Position numbers and translations under genes: made by a program. Positions 30,101 through 43,400 of a DNA stretch of 64,000 nt are shown in pieces (within the stretch, counting starts at the first letter, position 1; each line of letters opens with the position of its first letter). The DNA is taken from contig JBAMDO010000061.1 of NCBI GenBank assembly GCA_037074765.1, forward strand, positions 62,001 through 126,000. The letters run 5' to 3'. The stretch is from Mansonella perstans (lineage: Eukaryota > Nematoda > Chromadorea > Rhabditida > Onchocercidae). The notes under the pieces were generated by a model. It searched no databases. It saw nothing but the letters and a program-made list of their open reading frames with translations, and was not told where the DNA came from.

Positions 30101-33100
30101 ATTCATGCTACTCATCAATTGTCACTTTTCATCATTTCCACAACAGAGCATGTGTCAGAAGAATTTCAGTTTGAATGACTGAATAATTTGTATGTCAACC
30201 AAAAAAAGAAATAATTTTATTCGCGTCTTTTAAAAAAACTGAAAATGTGCAGCAATTCAAACACTTATAACTTTCTAACCTTTTATCGCATTCAGCAAAG
30301 AATTAAGTGTAGGAATTAGATAAGCAAAAGATATTTCAATTATAGTTTCTGCTATATCGAAAAAAAAAAAAAAAAAAATGAAACGATTGGTTGAGTAAAG
30401 GTATGAAATGAAATAAAGATGAAATTCTGTCCATATTAAAAGCATACATTCAATACGATTAGCACTTTAACTGCATGAACAATTTTGGTAATTGAACATT
30501 TCAACGTTTACACTTTGCAATTATTAAATCAATCTATTCACTACTAATTCATTTTTTTTACTCTTTAAAATAAGAATTGAAATTTTAAAATTTATGCTTA
30601 ATATCAACTTGTTATATTTTAAACTAATTGAAACAAGTTTGAAATATTTCCATAAGAGATGAGAAAATTTAAAATTTACAACCGAGCATCATTTTTCTTA
30701 ATTTCTATCGCAAATTTTTGGTATAGGAGAAATTATATTAACATTATTTAATATTTCATAGCTATTCTATTAGTATTTCTAGGCAATACTTTTAGATAGC
30801 AATATTGATTTATCAGTTTTCTTTTTTTTTTTTTTTACTTAATTATTTTTTCAAATATTTAGTCAATTGATCACATCATAAAGAAATATTAACAATTAAT
30901 TTAATTAATTAAGAAATTAATTCTATCTTAAAAAAAAATATATATATATATTTAAAATAAAAATATTTTAAAATATTTAAGAAATTGTACTTAAAATAAA
31001 CCACTTTACAAATAAATATATCTTCCTGGGAAAATTTCATTTTAAAAAACTAATTTTTAAAACAATAAATTTATTACTTACGTCTTTTCACTTTTTTTTT
31101 TGAAACAAACAGTTATCTTTGCATCTCTATTTCTCCCTGACCTCCCATAAACCTCATTTCTTTTAACCGATCAACCCGTTTTGATCATCAGCTTCCTTTT
31201 TTCCTTTTCCGGTGACATCATTTCTTTCTCTGTTTCTCCTACATTCTTCTTATCTTTCTCTTCTTTTTCTTCAATCTTACTTATTCATTCACCAATTTAA
31301 CTAAATGATACATCCTGCTGTGCTATCAATTTTAAATTTCTCTCTATTACATTTCAAATGCAGTAGCATTTCAACTTCAATGTAGTTAAAAATTTTCCCA
31401 TTTTATTAGCTGAAATAATATTTGTTTTTTAAATTTGCAACAAAAAAATTTCTCTTAAATTATTGTTAAATTGATTTTATTAATTGATAGATTTGAATAT
31501 AATTTTTTATTTTGAATAAAATTTGCTTCGAATTGATTTTATTAATTAGCATTTAAATATAACTTTACATTTGCATATGATTTATTTCGAATTGAAATTC
31601 TTTCAATTAATATTTGAATATGATTTCCTCTCAATAATTTAGATTCAGTCAAAATTTAAATTTTTAATGATTTCAACGAAATTAAATTGTTTCATATTTT
31701 GAAATTGCAAAAACAAATATATTTTGATGCAAAATATATAATGATTGCATTTTAGAAATCAAAATGTTTCATGCCATTATTGTTACCACCATTATTACCA
31801 ACATTTTCCATTGTCGTCATATTGACATAATTATCATTCTAATCACCGCAATGTATCAATTTCTTGTTGCACTTTTTTCTCTCATCGTTTCAAGTTTAAT
31901 TTTTAATTACCTATCAGTTTAACTAACCATCTTATCACTTGTTAAACAGCAATTCTGTACTTTTTTTCTTGCTTGATTTTATTAAAGTTTTGAATTCAAT
32001 GTAATGAAAAGTTGGTGATAGTTAATTTAATTAACTACAATAGAACTTATAGTACAATCATGAGAATTGATACAAATTGATATTATACAGCCTATTTTTC
32101 TATCTTTAATCTTATTTAATTTGAAATGGCTCAAAAGTCATCATTTTTTTTCACTTCCCTTCCTCCTCATTTTATTACTTTTAATAGAGTCATTGAAAAA
32201 AAAGTATTTAAATATTTTTAAATATGCAAATGAGGTTACTTGCATTTGATCAAATAATTTACTTTGAAAATTTTTATTTTATCATAAACATTAAGGCCAA
32301 GAAAAAATTAATTTCAATTTAAAAGTTAATATTTTTTCTAAACTTCAAAGTCTTTGTATACTGAAATTAAAAATATTACTATAAATAAAATGACTAGTCT
32401 AGAAGATTAATTACCACAATGAATGAATAGATGTACTCTTTAATCACAAAGGAATTTCTCTGTAAGAGAGAGAGAATAAGAAGAGGAGGGAAGGACGAAA
32501 AACAAAAATGAAATGATAATTGATGTTTTGCGATGGCAGAGAAAAATTTTTAAATTAGGAAAGAAAGAAAGAGAAAAGAACTTTAAATGAAGAGAAATCT
32601 CTAATTTTCAGTAATTGTAAGAAAAAATGACAGAGAAATTGAATTTTCACCTTAAAACAAACTTATATTCATTTTGGCAATGATAGCAAATTGCATCGAA
32701 AATATCAGGATATCACGGCACATTGTTACTATTGGAGCCAAATGATTATTTCTCCATTTTTTGAAATTATTTAACAAAATTTCGCTTCCTCCTAAGTAAG
32801 TGTTTTTTTTGAATTAATTTATCTGAAACCACAGAATGGTCAATTCAAAATGTTTAGAATTATTTCATTGCCTTCTCAATTTCTATATCTGATCAAATTA
32901 GTAAGATATGGGATTGAAATTCCCGTTTCCAGCAATCCACGATACGACATCATCGCTTTACTCGTTGTCTTTCTCTCCCCTTTCAAATATCCAATGCTGG
33001 GTTGGTTGTTTGGATAATTAAATGATGAACTTGTTTTTATTTATATCTCAAATAGATTGAATATTTTCGTTTTTGTCTTCTCATTCACATTTTCTATTTC

Positions 33101-34338
33101 ATTTTTTTCTTTTTAATTTCCAACAAAATTACCTACGACAAATGAAATTCTAAAAAAATTGCGAAATATTCATTATTAATACTGTGAAATTGCTAACAAT
33201 ATTTGGACGACAATGTTCGAATAAATTTTGAAAATATTTTTTCAAAGTATATTCGTTTCTCAATCATTTTTACATCGTTATTTTGTCTCCAGAAAATCAA
33301 TTTATGATATGTATTTTATCGCTATTTTTGATATTATTATTACTGTTATTGTTATCACAATACTAGTAAAATTATTATCAATATTGTAATAATACACCGT
33401 TATCATCATTTTTATCATTGTCATTGTCATTATTATCATTATTGCCGTGATTAGCATTGCCAACAGCATTGCTACTACTATTACTGCTACTATTAGTATC
33501 ACTACTACAAACGTTGTTGCTGCTATTATTATTATTGATATCATTATTTATTGTTATTGTCTATATTATTTATTGGTACTATCAATCATTATAGTTGTCA
33601 TGATTTATTATCACTATTAATCGATATTGCAGTTGCAAAAGTTAAAATTAGTATTGTGGAGGAATGAAGGTTTTATATTGCCCTACAACAAATCTTTCAT
33701 TTATCGATGATAGCTATGAATCAAAGTTGAAGGAGAAGAATTGTTTTTCCGCTAAATGAAAAGTTTCATAAACTTTTAAACTGTGCAAAGAGAACTTCTT
33801 ACTTTTTATTTTTTTACAAAAATAGAAATAAAATAATTTACTTGACTTATCCGACACTTTCCTTCTGTAAAATTTAGAAAAGAAATAAAGTTAATAAGGA
33901 AACCATCCTTAGAATCTGATTTTTTAGAACCTTTTGATAAAGCCGATGGTTTAGATAGTATTTTAATAAATTTAAATAAGATGTGCCTTATGTGTCATTA
34001 ATTTAAACTGCTGCTTTAAATTTCATTTTATGAAGTTCTAATTGGAATGATATTTAGTCCTCTCTAAGAACTTTGTTAAAGCACTACTTTTAACTTTCAT
34101 TTATCACACGTTCACCACTATTGTGAAAATTTGAATATAAACTTAATCAATGGTTGCTTTTTTTTCTTTCTTTTTCCCTCCCATGACCTCTTTTTTGAAG
34201 TTTACGATAATTTATTTATTCAGAAAATACCGCAAGAGAAATAACCGCGATTTTCCGTGATTTTGAGATAGTCTTTAAGCGATTAATGCGAGTTGTTCAA
34301 ACTGTGAAAAGGTCGCCTAATATATGTTTGTGTATGTG

Positions 34339-34418
<80 letters not shown>

Positions 34419-37400
34419 TGTATGTGTGTATGTGTGTGTCAATGTGTGTATTTATGTCTATGTATCCTTCATATTCTATCTTTTACCTTGCTATTATCTG
34501 CTTTCGGAAAAAGAATAAAGAGAGAGAGAAAAGGAAAAAGATAGACCTTTGTCAACTGTCAACCTGGTGAACTCACAACAATATTACGTATATTCAAGGA
34601 ATGCTACAAATCCACTTCTACAATCACTTCTGCTACAATGACATCAACAACTGTTACGATGACAATTACTACCTGTCATGTTTGTTGTGTATCTGGTCTA
34701 GTTCAAAATTTTAAAACAAATGAACTAATTTTATATTAATTTTTTTTTTTAAATTAATAATTTATTTCATCGATTATTCTTTCGTTTTTTTTTTTCTTTC
34801 TTTTTTTCAAATTTTTATTTTTGTAACATTTTTTTTTCTTTTTACCAAAAAATTTTCATATTTTTTTATAGGATTAATTACAAATATGAAATCATCAATT
34901 CCAAATTCACATTAATGATTTCTATTAGTTTATCTATTTAATTATTGCAATTTACTGAAATCCGAAATTACTCTCTAATTTTGTAATTTTGTCATTTGTT
35001 GTTGCTACTGTCATTGTTGGTAACAGTGGTTGATGTTTTGTTGTTATTGCTGTTTAGAAGTTTTTCAGAAATTTTAATAAGAAACCCGCTTGGTTAAGAA
35101 TTATTAATGAATAGAAGAACTATATCTGACAAAAACAGCAACAACAACAAGAACAGAATTAGTTGCAACAATTAGTGGACGACACTGCTGTTTCTTCCAC
35201 CATATCTGGTATTTTTGAAAGAAATTACCTGTAGAACACCTGTCCTTTTTGTATTACCTATTCAAATTGTATATTCATATTGTCTAATTGTGTATCTCTT
35301 CAATTTCAGAGATTCAAATTGAAATTTTTTCTACATTAGTCAATCAATGATTCTATGCTGCATATTTTGCACTTTTTGTACATTTAGTTAAAATATGAAC
35401 CATTATTATTCCATATAAATTTCAAATTTCTATGTAAGTTTCAAACCACTTATTTCCACTATTTCCTTTAACTTATTGAATTAAAAATTTTTTGATTTAT
35501 TAAATTCTAAAAGCTTTTGAGATTTTTATTAAATTTTTTTCGATTCCTGAAGAAATCCATTGTAAGGAGGAATAAGAAACGATGTTTTGCTTTCGAGTGG
35601 CGCATAAAACGAAAGAAAAGGTTGTTATTGTTGCTTGATTTAAATTTCAGATTTATTTAAGTTTAAAAATATTTTTTACCCATTGTAAAGTTGCGAAAGT
35701 GTTGCAATACTTTATTTTTTCAGTTTATTAAATTTCAAGTTTTTTTTTTTTTTAACGTTTATTCAATAAGCTCAACAAGCGAATAAGCTACAATTATCGT
35801 TTGACAGTGACAAAAATCATTTACAATTATTTTCTTTTTCTTCAGACTAACAAATATTTTGCACATTATTTGGACCTTTTGAAATTAATTAGCGGCAACT
35901 TAATTTAAAGTATGGCTTTACTGATTGGTTAACAAAAGTCATTTAATAATTCAGGTTGCCAACATTACATTTCAACGGTTTCAATGACGTTTTTCTTGTT
36001 CAAACTAATTAATTTGTATAATAAGAAAGTTAAAGTGAGCCATTATTATTGATTAGTAAAATTCGTTTAAAATCGGTGGAAACTGGTGTACGATTGTATT
36101 TTTTGAAGTAAAAAAATTGAATCGAAAGCAACAAAATGAGTTATCGGATAAATGAAGAGACGAAAAATTCGAAATGTTTGTCCAGCTCATCAGTATCATC
36201 CGATACGTTGTGTAATACTATCCATTTCTTTCAAGCCTTTATAATCTCTCTCAGAGAGAGAGAGAAAAAAGATGCTAAAGGTTGAAAAAAACTCGTAATT
36301 TGATTTAACTGATTGTTTTTATAATTCAATTTGCTTGATTAGTTTAATTTACTTAATACAGTTCAACCTATATGATTTTCAAACTATTAAATGCGAATTA
36401 ATTTAAAAGATATTTAATAAAATAAAAACTCGAGAAAAATTCAATTGGATTACTATTTGATTAACTTACTTAAATAATTCGTTTTGCAATACTTCATGCT
36501 TTTAAATAGAATGATTGCTTGATTAAGATTGAAACACTGAAGTTATTTAAAAAATTTATTTGAATGAAAATGAGTGAGAAATTTTTAAGAGAGAAAAAAG
36601 TGTTAAAAGAAAAAATAAAGGAACCATTTGGAAACATTGGTGGAAACTTTTCAATTCTTTTCTTTTTTTGATCCTTCAAACTTTTATTGGCTTAAACTCC
36701 TCAGCTGCTACGTTTCATACTTCAATCACTCAATGAAAATGGAATTTTTAGAATGAAATTCCTATTTTTAGTGAAACATTTTGTCAAGCGAGATTTCGAT
36801 TTAGGCTATTGAATCACTTCTCCCATGGGAATTTGTTGTTTAGTTGATTGTCAAACAATTCCAATTGTTTATCATTGAATGACATGAGAAGTGACTGAAG
36901 TTACAAGGTTGGGCGAAATTTTTGTTGCTTAAACTCTCGATGAAAGCACTCATCCAAATGGTTAACTCTCAAGATAGACATTCCTCGCATTCTAAACTGA
37001 TTTTTCAATTCAAATGAAATTGTTTCATCGGAATCGTTCAAGTTCGTTTTGAAGTGTTTGTTTCAGCATTATTTCTTTGCATTTTAAAAAGATTTAAGTT
37101 TTGAGCAGTCATTCGGTATTACAAAATTTAATTTATGGCAATATTAGAAAAAATCTTTTTTTCTCATTTAAATTTGCAAAATAATGGATGAATGAATGAA
37201 TAAATGAATGAATGAATGGATGATTGAATGAGTGAATGAATGGATGAATGGATGAATGGGTGGAAAAAGTAATAAATTCCGCAATTAAATCACTTACAAG
37301 TAATCAGTACTGATAATGTTTCAGTAAGTACATAATATTATTTTGTAGTATTTTTCAATTCTGTTTTGTTATTATTTGGCTCAGAATTGCGTTATCAATT

Positions 37401-40400
37401 TAAAATATTTTTCCTCATGTTTTAAGATTTTTTTTTGTTTAAAAAGCATAAAATTTTGGCAATCCAATTGAAATTACAAAATGAGAGTTTGTGAAAATTT
37501 TCAAAATAGTTTATGAATAATTATGGATACTATGTTTCATAAATAATTATTTTAATTTATTACCTGAAAGTTAGAGAAATGAAAGTTTTGCTGCAATGCA
37601 GGATATTTTTCTCAATAATAGTGACAATTTCTGCATCCAAATTACTTTCGATTTCTCGATCAATAATTCTCTCATATTTTTTCAATCACTATTCTTTTCT
37701 ATTTTTCTTTATCAAAAATTTCCACTCAATCTTTTTTCATTTCCATAGGATTAATTATTGAATATTTTTGTTTTGTAAGTTATAAAATAAGATAAAGTGA
37801 TATTCTTTCATTAAAAAATAAAATAATTTTTTCCTAATTTTCCTTGCCTTACCAAAATTATTGCCAATGTTTAAATGTATCATCTTTTGTTACAAGATGC
37901 TGATGATGAGTGTTCTGATAAATACGCTATCAATTGAATTGAATGGAATGTAGTCAACATTAACTGAACAGTTGCTTCTTTCAGGATTTTAAATTTGCAC
38001 AGGAAAGGATAGAAGGTTGTAATCTATCCATTGCAACTTGCACCTTCTACTCATCCAACCCCATCTTTTTAATCACTGCTTCAAATTCATCCAAATTTCC
38101 TGGAACATGCTATTCCATTATCAGTCTATCCCATATATCTTATTCATTCCTAATATTCATCGACTTCCTTATCGATCCTCTCACTTCCAATTGTAATTTA
38201 TCTCAAAAAAACGATTAAACAAAATGTGCGAATACATTTCTTTTATTCTTATAATTAGTCAATAATGTTTACTTTTTTCAATTAAGATATAATAAAATAA
38301 TTAATTGCTTCTTGCTGATCACTAATCACATTTATTTATTAGTTTGATTTTTTCCCGAAAAAATTATTTCAATTAATTCAATTTAAGCTATAAAAATTTT
38401 TTGAATAATTTTAGTTATGAAGACTTGTTGAACAAATTTTTCAAAACTTCAAATGTTTCGAAATATTTGTAAATTTTAAACTGCTGCACATATTTTTATA
38501 ATTAATATAATTATACAATTATTATATATAATTATACAACTGTGTCTTTAACTAAAATACAATGCATTTTTAAAGTTTTTGAGTTTAAAACAAGGAGAAA
38601 AAAAGAAATTTTTTTGAAATATTTTAGCAAAAATTTGTTTTTTTTGACAAAACGATTTATAAGAATAAGGTTTTGATACGTTAGGCTTATCAGAGTTCAA
38701 GCTATATATTTCTCAATCAATAAGTGTCTCAAAAGATTTATCAATCGAAGAAGTTATGACTCGTAAAATTTACAGAACTTTACAATGAAGTTCCATACTT
38801 TAAATTAGATGATATAATTGTTTATCAAATGTTCATCCATTAGAATGAGTTATTAGTAATGGATTAAATCCGAGCATTCCATCCTATTTACAGTATTCCA
38901 AAAAGGGGTATGTAGCAATTATAATTTATTCAAAAAAAAAAAGTTTTGACATGAAAGAATTTGAATTTTTTAATAAAGGCATCAATTATTCGTAAATATT
39001 GAACTTCAATATTTTCAGAAGCCATCAGTGCTAGCGATGGAAACATCAGTGCCCAGCTCAAGCAGCCAAACAATATTAGCCAAGGAGGAAATTGCTTCAT
39101 CGCCAGTTATGAAGCTTCAATATGTTACCGAACGAATCATTGGTACTTAAATTTGAAATTTTAGCTGCAAATTTTAAGTTATTGAAAATCAAATGTATGA
39201 AATTTTATAACTGCCTAGTTCGATTTGCGGTATATGATATGTGGGATATGTTAAAATTTTAATTTGAATTGATGAAAAAAACAGATGGAGAGAGTGGCTG
39301 TGATTATTCGCAACAATTCTGCCAATTTCATTTATTTTCTTTCTTTTCCTTTTTTATTTTTTTGAGGATTGAAGTAAAGAGAAGAAACTGTATTCCTTAT
39401 TGGATAAAAGGAAGGATTATTTGCCTTAACTTTATTTTTAATTTGTTCCTATTTTTCTTATTTTATTATTTTTTTTTAAAATTATTTTATATAAAACAAT
39501 TGGATTTCATCAATTTGCTATTTTCAATTACAATTACAGTTCCAAATTCCAATTAGAAGTACAATTTGACCTCTTTTTTTGAATTTCATTCTTTATTTCT
39601 CACAAAAATTATCCTTCCTTTCATCTAATAATGAATACAGTTCTCTTTACTTCAGTCCTCAAAAAATAAAAAGGAAAAAGAAAGAAAATGAAAGAAATTG
39701 GCGGAATTATAGCGAAGAATTACTGCCGTCCTCCACCAACTGTTTTTGAATCACCCATTTAAACAAAAATTTTAATATATCTCACATACACATATGCTGC
39801 AAATCAAATAAATTTTGCTCATTTTTCAAACTTTCAAACTCTTTTAAGAAAAATGTAAGTCAATGCTTTTGTTTATTTTTAGGAATTGAGAAAATTTCAA
39901 CATCTATTTTTAAATTTAAATCGAATTTCTGTTAAGAAGTTTTCCACAACTTGATTTAAACATTTATTTCTTAGTATTCAAAAAGTTCTGATATCGAATT
40001 TTAAATTTTCAAACTTTTATTAAAAACATTCACGCATTTTCATTTTAAAATTCTGAATTTTTATATGTTTTCATGCTAAACGACACACGCAGTTATACTT
40101 CCTTATTCATCTAATTATCAGTGGAGCTCCTTGTCAATGTCCAGGCATTTCTGCATTGCTTAACTTATTGTCATAACTTTACTCCTAAAACATAATCTAT
40201 TAAACTTCTATTTATTAAGAGTAAAATATATAAGAAGAAAACTCTTCTGTCAAGCAAATTAATTTATTGATACGCCATTATCCTACAATTGCGAGCTTCA
40301 GCAATGTGTTTCTTTTTAGATTTATATATTCATGAAATTATATACAATATCTTGATAATACGGTAAGGAAGTATTATGATTAGATGTTGATATATGATAA

Positions 40401-43400
40401 GAAAGTATACTGATAATTACACTTCTCATTACCACCTGCAACAACTTTTTAGCATGTTTCAGCCTATTTTTTCACTCATACAATCAAGTTACTTGCAAAA
40501 TCAAGTTTAAATTATGAAAGAAAATTTAAATTTAATTTTCCAGCGGCATTATTTCCATCAGACAGTACAGATGCTCAATATCGAACAGATCTCAAAGATG
40601 CTATCGTGTTACTTCAACGTCACCATTCTGAACATTACAAGGTGTTCCTTCATTAATTTTTCCATTAATTCATTGTACTTACAAGGTTCAGCTATTAGAT
40701 AAAAAATAAGCTCCTTAATTAAAATATTTCTTCTAACTAGAAAATTAGACGTAAATATTCACTTTTGCTTGGAAGAAGATGAAGAGGTCTGTAAATTTAA
40801 GCAATATGATTTCAATTTAAGAGATGACATGAATATGGAAGGAACTAAAGCCAGTATTGAGTTTTTGCAGTAAAATTAACAAATGAGAAATAGACGCAAG
40901 AAGAGAAATAACTTTGAGTGATAAAATTATTCAACAATGAAAATGATTCGCTTAATTTGGATAATAAAGCTTAGAATGAATCTATAAATGAACGAGATTA
41001 CACTTTAAAGTGAGAGACAGCAGCATCACTTCCTGCAAATCATCAGATTTGATACTAATTGCTTAGAATTTAAATTATTAAATGAAGAAGAAAACCTTTC
41101 ATTTTACAAAAATTTTAAAAAACCGAGTTTATTTTTTATAAAAGGAAAATATTTTGGAATAAAATAAATGCAAAAAAAATTTCAATTTTTGGAAAAAAGG
41201 GACAGAAAGTGAGCCAATCGAATGACACTTTTGATGGATTTTTTTCTAAAAAAATTGACCAAATCGTTAAATTCTTAAACGAAAGAAAGAAGGAAGATTA
41301 TTTTAAAGAAATAATTGGGAAAGTAATAAATCCGTCCACATTTATCTTTTAGGCCTAGCATTTTGTGCCTCAAACTTTTTGTGACATATTTGAAAATGAA
41401 ATTTAAACTTTCAAATTGATTGATGCATTTGAATGAAAAACTGATATATACATATATGTGTTGTGCATGTGTATTTGTATTTATATTATAGCCAATCTTA
41501 TTTTAATATCATATAAGATATTTATCATTTTGTGACAATGTAAAGACAACAAATAAACATAAGTTGGCCAATGTTTCAGATTATAACCAAAAGCATGTGA
41601 TTTTTGACCTTTGCACTCTAAGTTTTGACTTTACATTTATTTGTTCGTTTAGTCATTTCAAATTTGAAGGAAGTTATTTTGTGGAAAATTAAAATATATT
41701 GAAATAAAGAAAAAAAGCGACGATTGCATGAAGTTGATAAATTCAAAATGTATAATTTACTAGATTCAAATACAATTTCAACTTATTTCAGTTTTCGATT
41801 TCATGTCATTTCATCCGTAATTGATTTCCATTATTAATTTTGCATTAACAATTCATTTAGAAAAGAGCAAATGTATTGTTGCTTATTTGCATACAAAGAA
41901 CGCGCAAAATGTTGCTCTGATTATTAACTTTCAATCATTGAATATCTGTTTACTTGTTTTACTTATAAAATAAAACTAATTTATTGCATTGAAAAATTTC
42001 AGATTTTCAATGTATCAAAAAAGCGCAATGATCTTGGCCGTTTGCACTCAGTTGTTGAACTTGGTTGGCCTGAAGAATTAGCACCACCACTTGATCGACT
42101 TTGTTCAATATGTAAATTATTTGAGAATTGGCTATCTGCAAATGTGCGAAATGTTGCTGTCATCCATTGTAAGGGAGGATGCTCACGAGCAGCAATTGTC
42201 ATTGCTGCATACATGCATTATATTACCATATGTTCGAAGTTAGTAAATTTAATTTAAATTGGACTGACAAATGAAGCAACTCATTGTAGAGGGCTTAATT
42301 ACTTTCTCATTATATTATTCTACAAATTATTTGGAATTTTTACTACCATTATTCACATTTTCCAATTATTCACAGATAGTTTTAATTTGCACAAATTTTT
42401 AAAATTGAAAATTTATGTTATTTTCAATTGACAAATACGTTTGCAATTATTTGCAAATATATTATTAAACATTATTTGTACTGTAATACTGAAATGAAAT
42501 AAAATAACAATTCTTAAAACCAATAATTTTCACTTCTGTTATTTATAATTTATATGAATTGCCTGTATTTTATAATATCAAATGAAATAGCAAACATTTA
42601 GGAAAAAACAGAACAAATTTTTTAAATTGGAAAATTTCCAATCCTTCTTTCCATATTTCAGTGATGCAATAATTGAAAATCGTTTCGCATTACAACAATT
42701 TAGTGAACATTACCTTGGAACAAATGGACAACCATCTCACAAGCGGTCAGTGAAATTTTACACATTCCCATTGGCCATTTAGTAATCAAAGAGAAATTAA
42801 AATTGGAGAGAAAAAAGTTTTTCGTTTCGTATCTGTTATTTTCAATTATATTGATGGGATTTAATCACTGTCAGCAATAAAAATTTAATGAAAGAAATAA
42901 ATGAAAATAAGCAGGGATTTCTTTGTACAAGTAAAATCACCGGGAAGGAAAAGTAAGTGAAGAAAATGAAACTAACGAAAGACAGTCAAATCAAGTTCCT
43001 AAGAAATGACAAGGAAATGACAAATTTAATGCAAACAAAAAAATGTTTGCAACGAAAAGTTATAAATTCTTAGATGTATTGAAGTTTTGCATTTATTCTT
43101 TTTGTTTTCTGTCGTTTTTCTTTTAAGTAAACAAGTTTTTTATTTATTTGTCAAAAATTTTTTTTGGAATCATTGGAAGATTGGATTTCAGTGAAAAAAG
43201 CAGCGAAGTTCAAAGCTGTCCTGAAAAGTATATTTACATTAGTCCTTAAGTTTGTCACTAAGCACTTTCGAAGGTCATTTTATTCTTTCCACAGAATTTT
43301 TGAACTGCTTTTAAAAGGTAAGGGAAGGAAATGCAGCGCCGAACAAAAGAATTTCAAAAATGGATGTAAAAAGAATGATTTTAATTAATTAAAAGCGTTC

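Larger units (their letters stand above)
27146..39018 (+). other. 11.9-kb first intron of the tensin gene, repeat-rich
   Basis: No exon was recognised. It contains degenerate tatcat words (27990-28330), poly(A) tracts (29136-29158, 30360-30378), imperfect ATT/ATC repeats (33310-33560), a TG array (34326-34454) and a GAAT array (37183-37263). A second promoter before the exon at 39019, which has its own in-frame ATG at 39037, could lie here. Confidence 0.5.

Noticed and set aside
34286..34570. Three overlapping open frames of Cys-Val repeats
   Set aside because: They are translations of the TG/TATG microsatellite, which lacks stops in these frames.
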